DNA from: Pseudomonadales bacterium
GTDB lineage: Bacteria; Pseudomonadota; Gammaproteobacteria; Pseudomonadales; Azotimanducaceae
Assembly: GCA_012103505.1 (NCBI GenBank)
Contig: WLWP01000001.1
Location: 2,976,001-3,040,000, forward strand
Direction of reading: 5' to 3'
Length of the DNA: 64,000 nt
The notes under the pieces are model-generated. The model was not told the DNA's origin and ran no database searches. It saw nothing but the letters and a program-made list of their open reading frames with translations. Every line of letters starts with the position of its first letter. Within the stretch, counting starts at the first letter, position 1. The translations under genes were made by a program, and so were the position numbers. This document shows positions 35,297 through 44,736 of this stretch, piece by piece.

Positions 35297-38242
35297 TTGC
35301 TGCTTTGGGGAGTGCAGCAAATTCAATCGAGATTTTACAACTGGATCCGGCAAAGCTGTGTCGCGCTGACTCTGTGCGTGGTGTGCGTCTCTGCAAACGC
35401 TGAAGAACGTGTCGGCAGCCTCGTTTTCGGTAGCTGGCTCAATCAAGATTTCGCACTTCAAGCCCAATCGAGACTAACGGACGAACTCCAGATTCGGGTC
35501 GCTGTCACCCCAGTAGATATCGGGGGCCAGCGCTATTATAGAGTCCATAGCATGCCACTCTTGGAATCCGCCGCCCGAGGCTTGCAGAATACCAATCCCA
35601 ATTTCCCCGACGCCTGGTTTGCCATCGACAATTCACCGAGCGCCAGGCGCTATATCGCAGATGAGCGCGCCGCGGGCGCTGATAAAGCCGCGGGCGCTGA
35701 TAAAGCCGCTGGCGCTGGCAAAGCCGCAGGGAATGTAAGACAAGACAGTGGGACATCACAAATAAAGCCTCAGGCGGTACCTCCATCGGTGGTGTTGGCA
35801 AGTCCTGAACAAACTACACCTAGCGCCGCCACCGCAAACCCTGGTTCTGTCATAACGGCCCAAGGTCAGACAACCCAGTCTGCACTGCAAGTGACTTATC
35901 TCGAGGACAGCGATATCACTCTCGATGGCCACATCGATGAACCCATCTGGGACACCCTACCCGTGCACGACAACATGCGTGTGATTGATCCAGATTCGAT
36001 GGCGACACCTGAGTATGAAACACACACACGCCTATTCTTTACCAACCGCGGACTTTACGTCGCGGCAGAAATGAAGCAGCCCACCGACACTCTCGTCGCG
36101 CGTCTTTCTTCACGTGACCAATTCATCAACCGGGATGCTTACGGGATCACAATCGATACGTCCGGTGAAGGCTTGTACGGATATTGGTTTAAAGTGAATC
36201 TCGGTGGCTCTCTTATGGACGGTCGGGTTCTCCCAGAGCGCACTTTTAGCGAACAGTGGGATGGGCCTTGGCGCGGTGAGAGTCAGCGGACAGAAGACGG
36301 GTGGAGCACAGAGATGTTCTTACCTTGGTCGATGATGGCCCTCCCCCAAGGCACCACCGATCGCGAAATCGGCATCTGGATTGAGCGCAAGGTCGCGCAC
36401 CGAGATGAGCTCTACGGCTGGCCCGCGCTTCCTTTTACCTCTCCGAGGTTTATGTCTGCATTGCAACCAGCTGCCTTACCGAATCTCAAAGCCCAATCCC
36501 AGCTGGCCGTTTTTCCGTATATATCTGCAACCCATGATGCGATCGCGGAAGACGACGAATATCGCGTCGGCGCTGACGTTGCCTGGCGGCCCACACCGAA
36601 TGCGCAACTGACCGCGACGCTCAATCCCGATTTCGGCGCCGTCGAATCAGATGAAGTGGTCGTCAATCTCACTGCTTTCGAGACTTTCTTTCCGGAGAAA
36701 CGACTGTTCTTCTTGGAAGGTACTGAAGTCTTTATCACCACACCCCGATCGGATCTGCGCCGCTTTCGTTCATCGCGGCAAGGCAGTGGCGCGCGGGCTA
36801 CGCCTTCAACTTTTACACCCGAGCCCACCACCCTGCTCAACACTCGCCGAATCGGCGGCCCCCCGCGGCAACTCAACTTACCCGATGGGGTCGAAGTGGA
36901 CCCGGTTCAACGCGGCAAACCCACGGACCTACTCGGCGCGATCAAATCCACAGGTTCTCTCGGTAACGTTCGTTACGGATTTCTCGGCGCATTCGAAGAC
37001 GACGTCGAGTTACCGGGCCGTGTGACCGCCACCGGGCAATCAATCAAAGTTACAGAAGACGGTCGAGACTTTGGCGTTGTGCGCGCTTTGTACGAGGCGA
37101 CTGGCAAATCGCGTAAGAGCATTGGCTACATGGGGACGCTCGTCACCCTCCCGGAAGACGACTCAACAGCACACTCAATCGACGCGCACTATCTATCAGA
37201 GAAAGGCAAAATCAAATTTGATGCGCAGGTCATGAGCTCCGATGCGCGTGGCTTACAAGGCTACGGTATGCTCGCAGATCTTGTGTATACGCAACGACGC
37301 GGGCTGACCCATTTCTTTGGCTTCGACTACATCGATGATCAGTTCAACGTCAGCGACTTAGGTTTTATCCGTCAAAACGATATCTTCAATGGTCAATATG
37401 GCATCACCCTCCAAGGTGGCGGCCAGGAAGGCGATCGCTTTCGCTACACCCGCAATGCGCTTTTTATCAATGCACAAACCAATACGGAAGGGTTTCTCAA
37501 TCGCTCCGGGATATTCTCCAACCATACCTATCTGCTGCAAAACAATTCTCAAGTTCGGTTTGAGGTGGACTATTACCCAGAACGTTGGGATGACGTAAAC
37601 AGTCGCGGCAACGGATGGTACAAGACCGACGCGCGCTGGTTTACTCAAGTCGGGTACGGCACCGATTCATCTAAGCGCCTTTCCTTTAGTGGCACTATCG
37701 GCGCCGAGCAAGAAGAGCTGGATGGTACCTGGACCTACGCGACTGACCTCGGATTCACCTACACACCGACCGACAATTTAACGTTTGAATTCGACGTGAC
37801 CTACAAGAAGAGAGACGGCTGGCTCGTCTATCGCACAGGACGCAACGTCACCACGTATCGCGCGAATGACCTCAAACCTCGACTATCTTTGGACTATTTC
37901 GTCTCCGCAAAACACCAATTACGTCTGACCATGCAGTGGGCAGGGATTCAGGCCGAGGCTCAAGACTATTGGTCCATACCTCTCTCTGACGGAGATTTGA
38001 TTGCGCGAGCACTCGGTGCAGGTGATCCGAACGAAGACTTTTCTCTTTCTCGCCTGACCGCTCAACTACGTTATCGGTGGGAGATAGGGCCGTTGTCGGA
38101 TCTTTTCGTGGTCTATACACGCGGCAGCAACCTTGCGCTGATGGATGACGAGGATGAATTCAGCACTTTGTTTAACGATGCCATTGACGATCCTATACTT
38201 GATTTTCTAGTCCTGAAGTTACGTTACCGTTTTGGCAGATGA
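35297..38242 (+). CDS. SPOR-like, CBM9 and DUF5916 outer-membrane protein
   Basis: 981 residues. After a signal sequence (CVALTLCVVCVSANA) comes an N-terminal segment like a SPOR domain (VGSLVFGSWLNQDFALQAQS), then a low-complexity linker with repeats of AAGADK (35669-35730), then a CBM9-like domain (DITLDGHIDEPIWDTLPVHD) and a long C-terminal DUF5916-type barrel (NPDFGAVESDEVVVNLTAFE, FFPEKRLFFLEG) ending in RYRFGR. CBM9/DUF5916 proteins are predicted outer-membrane barrels, often next to secreted peptidases. A SPOR domain would bind denuded septal peptidoglycan. Its stop overlaps the start of the di-haem peroxidase (ATGA), so they are co-translated. Confidence 0.8.
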   Translation: MLLWGVQQIQSRFYNWIRQSCVALTLCVVCVSANAEERVGSLVFGSWLNQDFALQAQSRLTDELQIRVAVTPVDIGGQRYYRVHSMPLLESAARGLQNTNPNFPDAWFAIDNSPSARRYIADERAAGADKAAGADKAAGAGKAAGNVRQDSGTSQIKPQAVPPSVVLASPEQTTPSAATANPGSVITAQGQTTQSALQVTYLEDSDITLDGHIDEPIWDTLPVHDNMRVIDPDSMATPEYETHTRLFFTNRGLYVAAEMKQPTDTLVARLSSRDQFINRDAYGITIDTSGEGLYGYWFKVNLGGSLMDGRVLPERTFSEQWDGPWRGESQRTEDGWSTEMFLPWSMMALPQGTTDREIGIWIERKVAHRDELYGWPALPFTSPRFMSALQPAALPNLKAQSQLAVFPYISATHDAIAEDDEYRVGADVAWRPTPNAQLTATLNPDFGAVESDEVVVNLTAFETFFPEKRLFFLEGTEVFITTPRSDLRRFRSSRQGSGARATPSTFTPEPTTLLNTRRIGGPPRQLNLPDGVEVDPVQRGKPTDLLGAIKSTGSLGNVRYGFLGAFEDDVELPGRVTATGQSIKVTEDGRDFGVVRALYEATGKSRKSIGYMGTLVTLPEDDSTAHSIDAHYLSEKGKIKFDAQVMSSDARGLQGYGMLADLVYTQRRGLTHFFGFDYIDDQFNVSDLGFIRQNDIFNGQYGITLQGGGQEGDRFRYTRNALFINAQTNTEGFLNRSGIFSNHTYLLQNNSQVRFEVDYYPERWDDVNSRGNGWYKTDARWFTQVGYGTDSSKRLSFSGTIGAEQEELDGTWTYATDLGFTYTPTDNLTFEFDVTYKKRDGWLVYRTGRNVTTYRANDLKPRLSLDYFVSAKHQLRLTMQWAGIQAEAQDYWSIPLSDGDLIARALGAGDPNEDFSLSRLTAQLRYRWEIGPLSDLFVVYTRGSNLALMDDEDEFSTLFNDAIDDPILDFLVLKLRYRFGR
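35669..35730. repeat. 18-bp tandem repeat in the linker (about 3.4 copies)
   Basis: Units of 18 bp beginning GCCGCGGGCGCTGATAAA at 35669, 35687 and 35705 encode Ala-Ala-Gly-Ala-Asp-Lys. They lie between the SPOR-like and CBM9 domains and are likely variable in copy number. Confidence 0.85.
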
Positions 38243-39330
38243 CGATCCGTGCCCTTCTCCTAGCCTCAACAATCAGCCTTTTCTCTCTTGTACACGCTGG
38301 ATCTTTCGAAACCAAGGCGCAGCTAGGGGAGGCGTTATTCTTCGAAACCAGCTTATCGGGCAATCGAACACAAGCATGCGCGACCTGCCACATGCCTGCA
38401 GTCGCTTTCACCGATGCCAGACCCAATCAATTTGACCGCGCCGTCTCGATAGGTGCAGACGGCACAACCCATGGACGAAGGCATACTCCGACGCTCAGCT
38501 ACATCGGACAAACACCCACCTTCCATCTGAATGATGAGGGGCTATACGCTGGAGGTTTCTTCTATGACGGCAGAGCCCACGATCTGCCTGCGCAAGCAGA
38601 TGGACCCATCTTTAGCCCGTTAGAAATGGCGCTAGCTTCACCAGTAGTACTGCTTGACAGAATCAAAGAAAACGGTCCGTACGCAGGAGCGATAGAACGG
38701 CTATTTGGCAGCGACGTGCTGACTCAACCAAGTCGTTTGGTGACTGCTGTTGCTGAAAGCCTGGCGGCATTCCAACGCAGTGACGCGTTCTCACCGTTTA
38801 ACTCGAAGTACGATCGCTTTTTACGCGGAGAAGCCGACCTCACAAGATTAGAAGAGCATGGCCGGCTCTTGTTTTTCTCAACGCTGATCAACTGTCACAG
38901 TTGTCATCAACTCGATCATCCCACTCAAGAAACCTTCACGGACTACACCTACCACAACATCGGGACGCCACAGAATCTAAGCGTAAACCAGGCCGATTTT
39001 GGGCTCGCAGAAAATCCCATTGTTCAGGGTCCGCAACACGAAGGAAAGTTCCGCATCCCAACTTTGCGCAACATAGCGATCACCGCACCCTATATGCACA
39101 ACGGTGTTTTTCGCGAGCTGGAGACGGTACTGCGCTTTTATAACAAGTACGTGATGCAAGCACCAACAAATCCTGAGACAGGGTTTCCTTGGGGTGACCC
39201 AGAAGTCGCCGAGAACATCAGTCTTGATCTTTTACGTCGAGGTCAACCGCTGGATGAGTATCGCATCGAGTCGCTAATCGCTTTCCTCAAGACTCTGACT
39301 GACGAACAATTCGAGCATCTACTTGACTGA
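38239..39330 (+). CDS. Di-haem cytochrome c peroxidase / MauG family protein
   Basis: 363 residues with a signal peptide (ALLLASTISLFSLVHA). Two haem-binding motifs are seen, CATCH (about residue 52) and CHSCH (about 220), which define the bacterial di-haem peroxidase family. The conserved tail segment (FRIPTLRNIAITAPYMHNG) is present. Acting in the periplasm, it would reduce hydrogen peroxide with electrons from a cytochrome, or oxidise a protein partner like MauG. Its ATG overlaps the stop of the DUF5916 protein by four bases, so the two are co-translated; a functional tie, such as modification of an exported protein, is possible. Confidence 0.9.
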   Translation: MTIRALLLASTISLFSLVHAGSFETKAQLGEALFFETSLSGNRTQACATCHMPAVAFTDARPNQFDRAVSIGADGTTHGRRHTPTLSYIGQTPTFHLNDEGLYAGGFFYDGRAHDLPAQADGPIFSPLEMALASPVVLLDRIKENGPYAGAIERLFGSDVLTQPSRLVTAVAESLAAFQRSDAFSPFNSKYDRFLRGEADLTRLEEHGRLLFFSTLINCHSCHQLDHPTQETFTDYTYHNIGTPQNLSVNQADFGLAENPIVQGPQHEGKFRIPTLRNIAITAPYMHNGVFRELETVLRFYNKYVMQAPTNPETGFPWGDPEVAENISLDLLRRGQPLDEYRIESLIAFLKTLTDEQFEHLLD

Positions 39331-39385
39331 GATCACCTAGATTGGGTTTGATGTCTTATCAACAAAGCGCGTAACGGATTAGATC

Positions 39386-40228
39386 ATGGCAGAACTTGAC
39401 GAGAGCCTTGGCGACCAACTTTCGCTCGTAAATCACTTCTATCAGCTCGGCATCGATTACATGGTGTCGTACTCGTTCCAACTTTTGAGCGCCGTCATCG
39501 TCGTGCTCGCGGGCTTCTACATATCTCGCTGGATATCCAACCTGATCGCCCGAGTACTGGAAGCTCGCGAAGTCGACACCACTCTGCGCCAGTTCATCGG
39601 GTCAACTGTGCGGTTGATCATATTGATCATTTTCGTTGTCATTGCGATTCAACAACTCGGCATCAACATCACGCCGATGGTTGCCGCGATCGGGGGTCTT
39701 ACTGTCGGGCTTAGCCTTGCGCTGCAAGGCCCTGTTTCCAACTACGGTGCCGGTCTCATCATCATCCTGACCCGCATGTACAAGGTCGGCGACACAATCA
39801 CCACCCAAGGCTGTACGGGTATCGTGGAAGAAATCAGTCTTGCAGCTACTGAGATACGTGCAGAAGATGGCGAAATCATCGTCATCCCGAACAAACAAAT
39901 TCTCGGTGAGATACATGCAAATTCTGAAGCCAATCGCATCGTCGAAGGCGCGATAGGGGTCGCTTACGATGCCGACATTGAACGCGCGATCAGCATCATC
40001 GTAGACTTGTTAGCAGCCCATCCAGACGTGTCTGAATCTTCGACACCGGAGGTTGGGATCTCCGGCTTTGGCGATTCGAGTGTCGACATCGAATATCGTT
40101 ACTGGGCACCATCTGGTCACTACTATCCAACGACACATGGCGTGAACCTTGCGATTTTTAACGCGTTTAAAGAGGCTGGGATTGCAATACCCTTTCCGCA
40201 ACGCGAGGTTCGTTTACTCGAAAACTGA
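39386..40228 (+). CDS. Small-conductance mechanosensitive channel (MscS)
   Basis: 280 residues, the length of E. coli MscS. Three membrane helices lie at the N-terminus (LLSAVIVVLAGFYISRWI; LIILIIFVVIAIQQLGI; then the pore helix VAAIGGLTVGLSLALQGPVSNYGAG with small residues packed as in TM3). The beta domain follows (VGDTITTQGCTGIVEEI, VIPNKQILGEIHANS) and the C-terminal alpha/beta domain ends with IPFPQREVRL. It relieves osmotic downshock in the inner membrane. It stands alone and converges with the TPR lipoprotein gene, with five bases between their stops. Confidence 0.95.
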   Translation: MAELDESLGDQLSLVNHFYQLGIDYMVSYSFQLLSAVIVVLAGFYISRWISNLIARVLEAREVDTTLRQFIGSTVRLIILIIFVVIAIQQLGINITPMVAAIGGLTVGLSLALQGPVSNYGAGLIIILTRMYKVGDTITTQGCTGIVEEISLAATEIRAEDGEIIVIPNKQILGEIHANSEANRIVEGAIGVAYDADIERAISIIVDLLAAHPDVSESSTPEVGISGFGDSSVDIEYRYWAPSGHYYPTTHGVNLAIFNAFKEAGIAIPFPQREVRLLEN

Positions 40229-40233
40229 GATAT

Positions 40234-41418
40234 CTAACTGCCGTTTACCTCAAGTTTCCCGTAGTAGCTGACATTCACTTTTTCGGGCGCGGGGGAGTTC
40301 GACTTTTGATATTTTGCCGCGAGCGTCTCGGATCGTCGCATCAAGCGATCATCCCCTAGTTCTCCTGCGGTCGCCGCTCGGAATGCGAAGAAGCGTGCGT
40401 CATTACCACGCAAATCTATGGCTTGCTCTATCGCAACTAACGCTTCATCAAAATCCTCTTTTTCGAAGGCTAGGTTTGCGCGCGCATAGTGATAGTAAGG
40501 ATTGCGCCGCTGATACCAGTACACCCGTCGCTCAAACTCGGCAGCCTCTGCAAGCTGGCCCTGTGCTGTGAGCGAGACTACCATTCCGGCGAGCGCGCTC
40601 TTGTCGCGATTGTCTATCGACAATGCCACTTCGTAGGCTTGTTGGGCAACCTCAGATTTACCCAAGCGAGAATAGAAGACACCGAGATTGTTCCACACGA
40701 ATTTGTTTTCAGGATCCGAAAGCGCAGCTCTTTTCAGCTGAGCAAACGACCCCTCCAGGTCCCCAACGTTGAGCTCGTCGATAGCAAGATTTATGTGGTA
40801 GAGCGCTTCTGCGAAAGCGTCTGAGACTAGCGTTGGCCTGGCAAAATCAGCATCCGGTTGCACGATGTTGAAGTCCACAACGAGCTCGGCGGTATAGCGA
40901 CCAGCTAGCCCTATCTCATCCACTATGACGTTGATGTGGTTGTTACGAACCAATTGGCCTGCATTCACATCCCAAGCTGGGTAGTTCTCAATCAGTTGAT
41001 AACTTGCATTTAAACCGGCTGCCCGCGCTAGAGCAATGAACATGTTGGTATATCCCAGACAATTTCCTTCAGCGGATGCAAATGTCTGCTGGGCAGAATA
41101 AGTACCGTCTGCCCGATAGTGATTGGAGAAATAGCCACCGTCCACAAGCCCAGCCATAAGTCTACGAAATCGAGTGTAGGGGATCGTAGAGTCCAGGATC
41201 TTTCTCGCGGCAATAAATGCGTGCATCTCATCTGACATCTTGAGCAGATCAGCAGAAACGGCTGGCTCGATTTCTGCGCCGAAGGCGAGTTCCCCGCTAA
41301 TGAGGGCAGGTATTTGTTCGGTTGCGGATGGAAAGGTGGGATAGCTCACACAGCCGGTGACGCTCAGCATGATGGCCAATAGCGCACTTCGTTTGAAGAA
41401 AATTCTGAATCTAGACAT
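40234..41418 (-). CDS. Lipoprotein with transglutaminase-like and TPR domains
   Basis: 394 residues from the ATG at 41418. The lipobox LSVTGC gives lipid attachment near residue 24. A transglutaminase-like segment follows with a Cys in EGNCLGYTNMFIALARAAGL and a His in NNHINVIVDE, then three to four tetratricopeptide repeats (FVWNNLGVFYSRLGKSEVAQ and others). Such proteins may process or hold partner proteins at the membrane. The longer frame begins with a GTG inside a tandem repeat; the ATG is preferred because AGGAG lies seven bases upstream, within the repeat 41420-41468. Confidence 0.8.
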   Translation of the reverse strand: MSRFRIFFKRSALLAIMLSVTGCVSYPTFPSATEQIPALISGELAFGAEIEPAVSADLLKMSDEMHAFIAARKILDSTIPYTRFRRLMAGLVDGGYFSNHYRADGTYSAQQTFASAEGNCLGYTNMFIALARAAGLNASYQLIENYPAWDVNAGQLVRNNHINVIVDEIGLAGRYTAELVVDFNIVQPDADFARPTLVSDAFAEALYHINLAIDELNVGDLEGSFAQLKRAALSDPENKFVWNNLGVFYSRLGKSEVAQQAYEVALSIDNRDKSALAGMVVSLTAQGQLAEAAEFERRVYWYQRRNPYYHYARANLAFEKEDFDEALVAIEQAIDLRGNDARFFAFRAATAGELGDDRLMRRSETLAAKYQKSNSPAPEKVNVSYYGKLEVNGS

Positions 41419-41419
41419 G

Positions 41420-41468
41420 TCCAGCACTCCTATCCAGCGCTCCTATCCAGCACTCTTATCCAGAACTC
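41420..41468. repeat. 13-bp tandem repeat carrying the ribosome site
   Basis: Three and a half copies of TCCAGCACTCCTA start at 41420, 41433, 41446 and 41459. On the minus strand each full unit offers a TAGGAG-like Shine-Dalgarno core, and the nearest copy serves the TPR lipoprotein start. Copy-number change would alter spacing and number of such sites. Confidence 0.8.
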
Positions 41469-41526
41469 GTGGCTCGCTCAGCAGTGTAGAACGCCGCAAC
41501 AATCGCCTCAAGCCATTGTCCGACAG

Positions 41527-42075
41527 CTATTTTCGGTTGAATATGCGCCGAACCGTGCGTTCTTCGTCGTCAGCCTCAATCGTGAGCTCCACTGTCATCC
41601 GGTCTCTTTTTACGATGTATCGCTCAAGTACTGACATGTCGGGCGCCTTAGAAAGAATGACCAGGTCTTGTTCCTCCCATCCGGCATAAACTTCCCACAG
41701 TCCTCTCTGCCGTTCACCCCAGCTGACATCTCGGTAAACACCCGGTTCGTGTGCAATACCCATAGAATCATGGTTTTGTTCAACGGTGATGCTGTCCGCG
41801 CTCAAAATTTGGAAATCATGCACGACAAACGCAAACCCACTTCCGAGCGCCCCAAGCACATCGTTGCGCTGCTTTATCACTTGGTCATTTGTGCGACGAG
41901 CGCGTTTACGTCCACCCAAACCTTGTTTGAAGTCTGGCGTCGCATCTGAGTCAGCATAATCGAGTACCCAGGATCCCGTCAGGTCTACTCCGATCGGATT
42001 ATCCTCTACCAACTCTATCCCAGAGCAAGCTGCGACCAACACCGCGAAGAAACCTAAGGTGAGACAGCGGACCAT
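41527..42075 (-). CDS. Lipoprotein of unknown function
   Basis: 182 residues from the ATG at 42075, so that it does not overlap the thioesterase; a start at 42102 is possible. Lipobox LVAACSG near residue 17. The mature part reads LTGSWVLDYADSDATPDF, like small lipocalin-type proteins that open with a 'G.W.LD...S', and is rich in beta strands. It has no known motif. It probably belongs to the operon of thioesterase, alcohol dehydrogenase and nitronate monooxygenase, being last in line. Confidence 0.65.
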   Translation of the reverse strand: MVRCLTLGFFAVLVAACSGIELVEDNPIGVDLTGSWVLDYADSDATPDFKQGLGGRKRARRTNDQVIKQRNDVLGALGSGFAFVVHDFQILSADSITVEQNHDSMGIAHEPGVYRDVSWGERQRGLWEVYAGWEEQDLVILSKAPDMSVLERYIVKRDRMTVELTIEADDEERTVRRIFNRK

Positions 42076-42077
42076 TT

Positions 42078-42506
42078 CTATCTTGGGTCCCTGATCGTGC
42101 ATGTACCCTGGGCCATGGCACAGGTGCGACCTTCATTTTCGAGATCTATCCGAACAATCGCCATAGTCCGCGTCATGTTAATGATCTCTGCCCGTGCACT
42201 CACGACGCCTTTTGATACGGGAGCAGTGAGATTGATTTTGAATTCTGTGGTCGCCGCCCATTGTCCTTTTTGCATCGCGGGATAGCACACACAACCCAAT
42301 ATGTGATCGCAAAACGCGGATAGAACCCCGCCGTGCATGTTGCCAAACCCGGTAATGAGTTCTTCACGCACGTCCATGGTCGCTGCCATCCAGCCAGGAC
42401 CTGCATCCGTGATCTCAAAGCCCAAGAATTCGACGATGCCACCTTGGCCTGTAGCCGGACCTTTAAATCGTTCAGCAACTTTTGGGTTGAAAGCAATCTC
42501 AGACAT
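42078..42506 (-). CDS. PaaI-type hotdog thioesterase
   Basis: 142 residues with the single hotdog domain. The motif GFGNMHGGVLSAFCDHILGC has the 'HGG...DH' signature of the PaaI/YbgC-type acyl-CoA thioesterases, with Asp or a nearby acid as catalytic residue, and ATTEFKINLTAP follows as usual. It would release CoA from an aryl- or acyl-CoA in the cytoplasm. Located 18 bases after the Zn-dependent dehydrogenase, in the same operon. Confidence 0.88.
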   Translation of the reverse strand: MSEIAFNPKVAERFKGPATGQGGIVEFLGFEITDAGPGWMAATMDVREELITGFGNMHGGVLSAFCDHILGCVCYPAMQKGQWAATTEFKINLTAPVSKGVVSARAEIINMTRTMAIVRIDLENEGRTCAMAQGTCTIRDPR

Positions 42507-42524
42507 AAACTCCTCTTTGTTGGC

Positions 42525-43622
42525 TTAGTGTTCAGGGATAAGACAGGAGTGAATAGACTCGTCATTCGGTATTTCACGAGCGAGGGTTTTGATCGCGAGT
42601 TCAGCATCAGGTAGGGCAAAGTCGTGTGTGTGCATCTTTAAGAGGTCAACTTGTCCCGATTCGATGTATCTAATCGCCGCTTTGTAACCGGTTGAGGTCA
42701 CACCAATGGCGCCTTGAAGCTGGATCTCCTTGGTGACTACATAATCTGAAACGAAGTTCTCCACGTTTTTGAATCCCTTCATGCCAGCAAGGATGACCTT
42801 GCCCCCAGTTCTCACCATCCGTATCGCATCGCTGACAGGTTTCGTCGCGTATGCACTCACATCAACGACGACATCCGCGCCAACCCCATCGGTCAGTTCC
42901 TTGACCCGTCGAACCGGATCTTCGTTGTCTACATCGATCGTGTGATCGGCTCCGAAAAGTTTCGCTATACGCATCTTCTCAGCATCGGCTTCAATACCTG
43001 TGACGATGATCTGTCCCGCACCGACGGCGCGACAAGCGACAACACTTGCCAGGCCGCGCTGGCCTGGCCCTAGAATCACCACAGTATCACCGGGCTGTGT
43101 ATTCGGAAGTTCTACCGCCCAACGAAAGCCTGCCCCTAATGGATTGAACATCACGGCGAGTTCCGGCGGCAAACCTGGGTCGACCCGATGCACGACCGAG
43201 TTTGGATGCAAGTACATGTATTGAGCGTAACCGCCCCACAGCCCGGGCCACTCTGTCGTGGGTATGTAGGAGTATATTTTGCGGCTATCGCATAGGTGAT
43301 AGCGGCCACCCAAGCAAGGGTCACAGTGTCGACAGGACAGCATGGTCTCGACAGCAACACGGTCGCCGACGTCAACACCCCATCGCGCCGCAGCTCGATC
43401 ACCAATCTTTGCTATCACGCCAAGGGGCTCATGTCCTGGGACCACTGGCATGGGTGTGCGCAACATATCTTCAAATTGCTCGTAGTCACTGCCACAAATC
43501 CCACACGCTTCTAATTTGAGTAGCGCTGCATCATCATCGATATCAGGGATCGCTATATCCATTGGGGTCAGTTCACGTTTGGCCGTCATCACCATTGCGA
43601 ACGATTTGTTAGGTAAGCTCAT
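42525..43622 (-). CDS. Zinc-dependent medium-chain alcohol dehydrogenase
   Basis: 365 residues. Catalytic zinc ligands are the Cys in CGICGSDYEQ and the His in GHEPLG; structural zinc is held by CRHCDPCLGGRYHLC, so both zincs should be bound. The NAD(P)-binding part starts with VVILGPGQRGL, and a GIEADAEKM stretch follows strand two. It would oxidise an alcohol to aldehyde or ketone in the cytoplasm. Its ATG overlaps the stop of the nitronate monooxygenase gene (ATGA), indicating coupled translation. Substrate unknown. Confidence 0.9.
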   Translation of the reverse strand: MSLPNKSFAMVMTAKRELTPMDIAIPDIDDDAALLKLEACGICGSDYEQFEDMLRTPMPVVPGHEPLGVIAKIGDRAAARWGVDVGDRVAVETMLSCRHCDPCLGGRYHLCDSRKIYSYIPTTEWPGLWGGYAQYMYLHPNSVVHRVDPGLPPELAVMFNPLGAGFRWAVELPNTQPGDTVVILGPGQRGLASVVACRAVGAGQIIVTGIEADAEKMRIAKLFGADHTIDVDNEDPVRRVKELTDGVGADVVVDVSAYATKPVSDAIRMVRTGGKVILAGMKGFKNVENFVSDYVVTKEIQLQGAIGVTSTGYKAAIRYIESGQVDLLKMHTHDFALPDAELAIKTLAREIPNDESIHSCLIPEH

Positions 43623-44734
43623 GAGGATCTCTTGAGAAAGGCAGCTTGGTTCGCGAGCACTGTCGATGCTTCATCGACAAGGCCAGACATTATGTCTGCC
43701 ACAGGTCGTACTTCATTAAAGTAACCTATGCTCTGACCGGCACCTGAATGAATTAGTGGCTCGATATCGTGTTCTTCAATCGCACCGAGAAGATCACCGA
43801 CCAAAACATCTTGGTAGGGCATCTTTAGCGGCGCTGGCGCATCCTCCGCTTCCCAAGCCTGGCTCCAACCCGTCCGTACCTGACGGAATGTCTTGCCCGA
43901 CTCCGAGCGAGTAATCACCGTATCGCCACTGCCCGCATCGATGAGCTTGCGAGTATTGACCGGATGCATATGCCCTTGGTGTTCTTCGGACAAGAGCCAC
44001 GCCGTACCCATCCAAACGCCTTGTGCGCCCATTGCGAGTGCTGCAGCGATATGGCGACCAGTTGCCACACCACCGGCAACCAATACAGGCACATCTCCTG
44101 CTGCATCTACAATTTGCGGCACCAATGAATAGGTACCAACTGGCCCAGTATGCGCGCCTGCGTCATACCCTTGAGCGACTAGAAACTCGACACCAGCTGC
44201 AATCGCTCGCGGCACATGGTGCGGACTACCTATCAGGGCTAGGGTTGTTTTACCACGCGCCTTAGCTTCAGAGATAACTGCGGGCGGGGAGCCTATGCCA
44301 CAAGCAAACATATTTACGCTCGAATCGAGCACTGCCTTGATCTGCGCTTCTTCGATTTCCGTCGAGCGAATAAAGCGAGTGCGCATACCTGGTTCGGTCG
44401 CTTGCGGTACTCTAAATTTCTTGATGAGCCCATCGACAAATTCTCGATGTGCGGTCGGGATCTCGGCCTCGATCGCCTCTCGCGAATTATGTTCTGGCAT
44501 GCCAGGAGGCAACACCAGATCTACACCAAAGGGTTTATCTCCTACGAGGGACCGTATCGCGGCAAGCTCATCCGTAATTTCATGCGGAAATCGACGAGTG
44601 GCGCCATACACGCCATAACCACCTGCATTAGTGATCGCAGCAACTGTCGCTACGTCGTGAGCGAAGCCAAAAATCGGATATTGGATACCTAAACGGTCGC
44701 ACACTGGAGACCAAAGTACCGAGCTTTCAGGCAT
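43619..44734 (-). CDS. Nitronate monooxygenase family (FMN-dependent) protein
   Basis: 371 residues of the NMO/2-nitropropane dioxygenase TIM barrel. FMN-phosphate sites are visible as DVPVLVAGGVATGRHIAAAL and GAQGVWMGTAWLLS, and a His in GAHTG (YDAGAHTGPVG) is placed like the catalytic His of class I enzymes. NMO oxidises toxic nitronates such as propionate-3-nitronate; many family members act as enoyl reductases instead. It is in one operon with an alcohol dehydrogenase and a hotdog thioesterase, so a role in an acyl-CoA pathway is also possible. Confidence 0.85.
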   Translation of the reverse strand: MPESSVLWSPVCDRLGIQYPIFGFAHDVATVAAITNAGGYGVYGATRRFPHEITDELAAIRSLVGDKPFGVDLVLPPGMPEHNSREAIEAEIPTAHREFVDGLIKKFRVPQATEPGMRTRFIRSTEIEEAQIKAVLDSSVNMFACGIGSPPAVISEAKARGKTTLALIGSPHHVPRAIAAGVEFLVAQGYDAGAHTGPVGTYSLVPQIVDAAGDVPVLVAGGVATGRHIAAALAMGAQGVWMGTAWLLSEEHQGHMHPVNTRKLIDAGSGDTVITRSESGKTFRQVRTGWSQAWEAEDAPAPLKMPYQDVLVGDLLGAIEEHDIEPLIHSGAGQSIGYFNEVRPVADIMSGLVDEASTVLANQAAFLKRSS

Positions 44735-44736
44735 GC

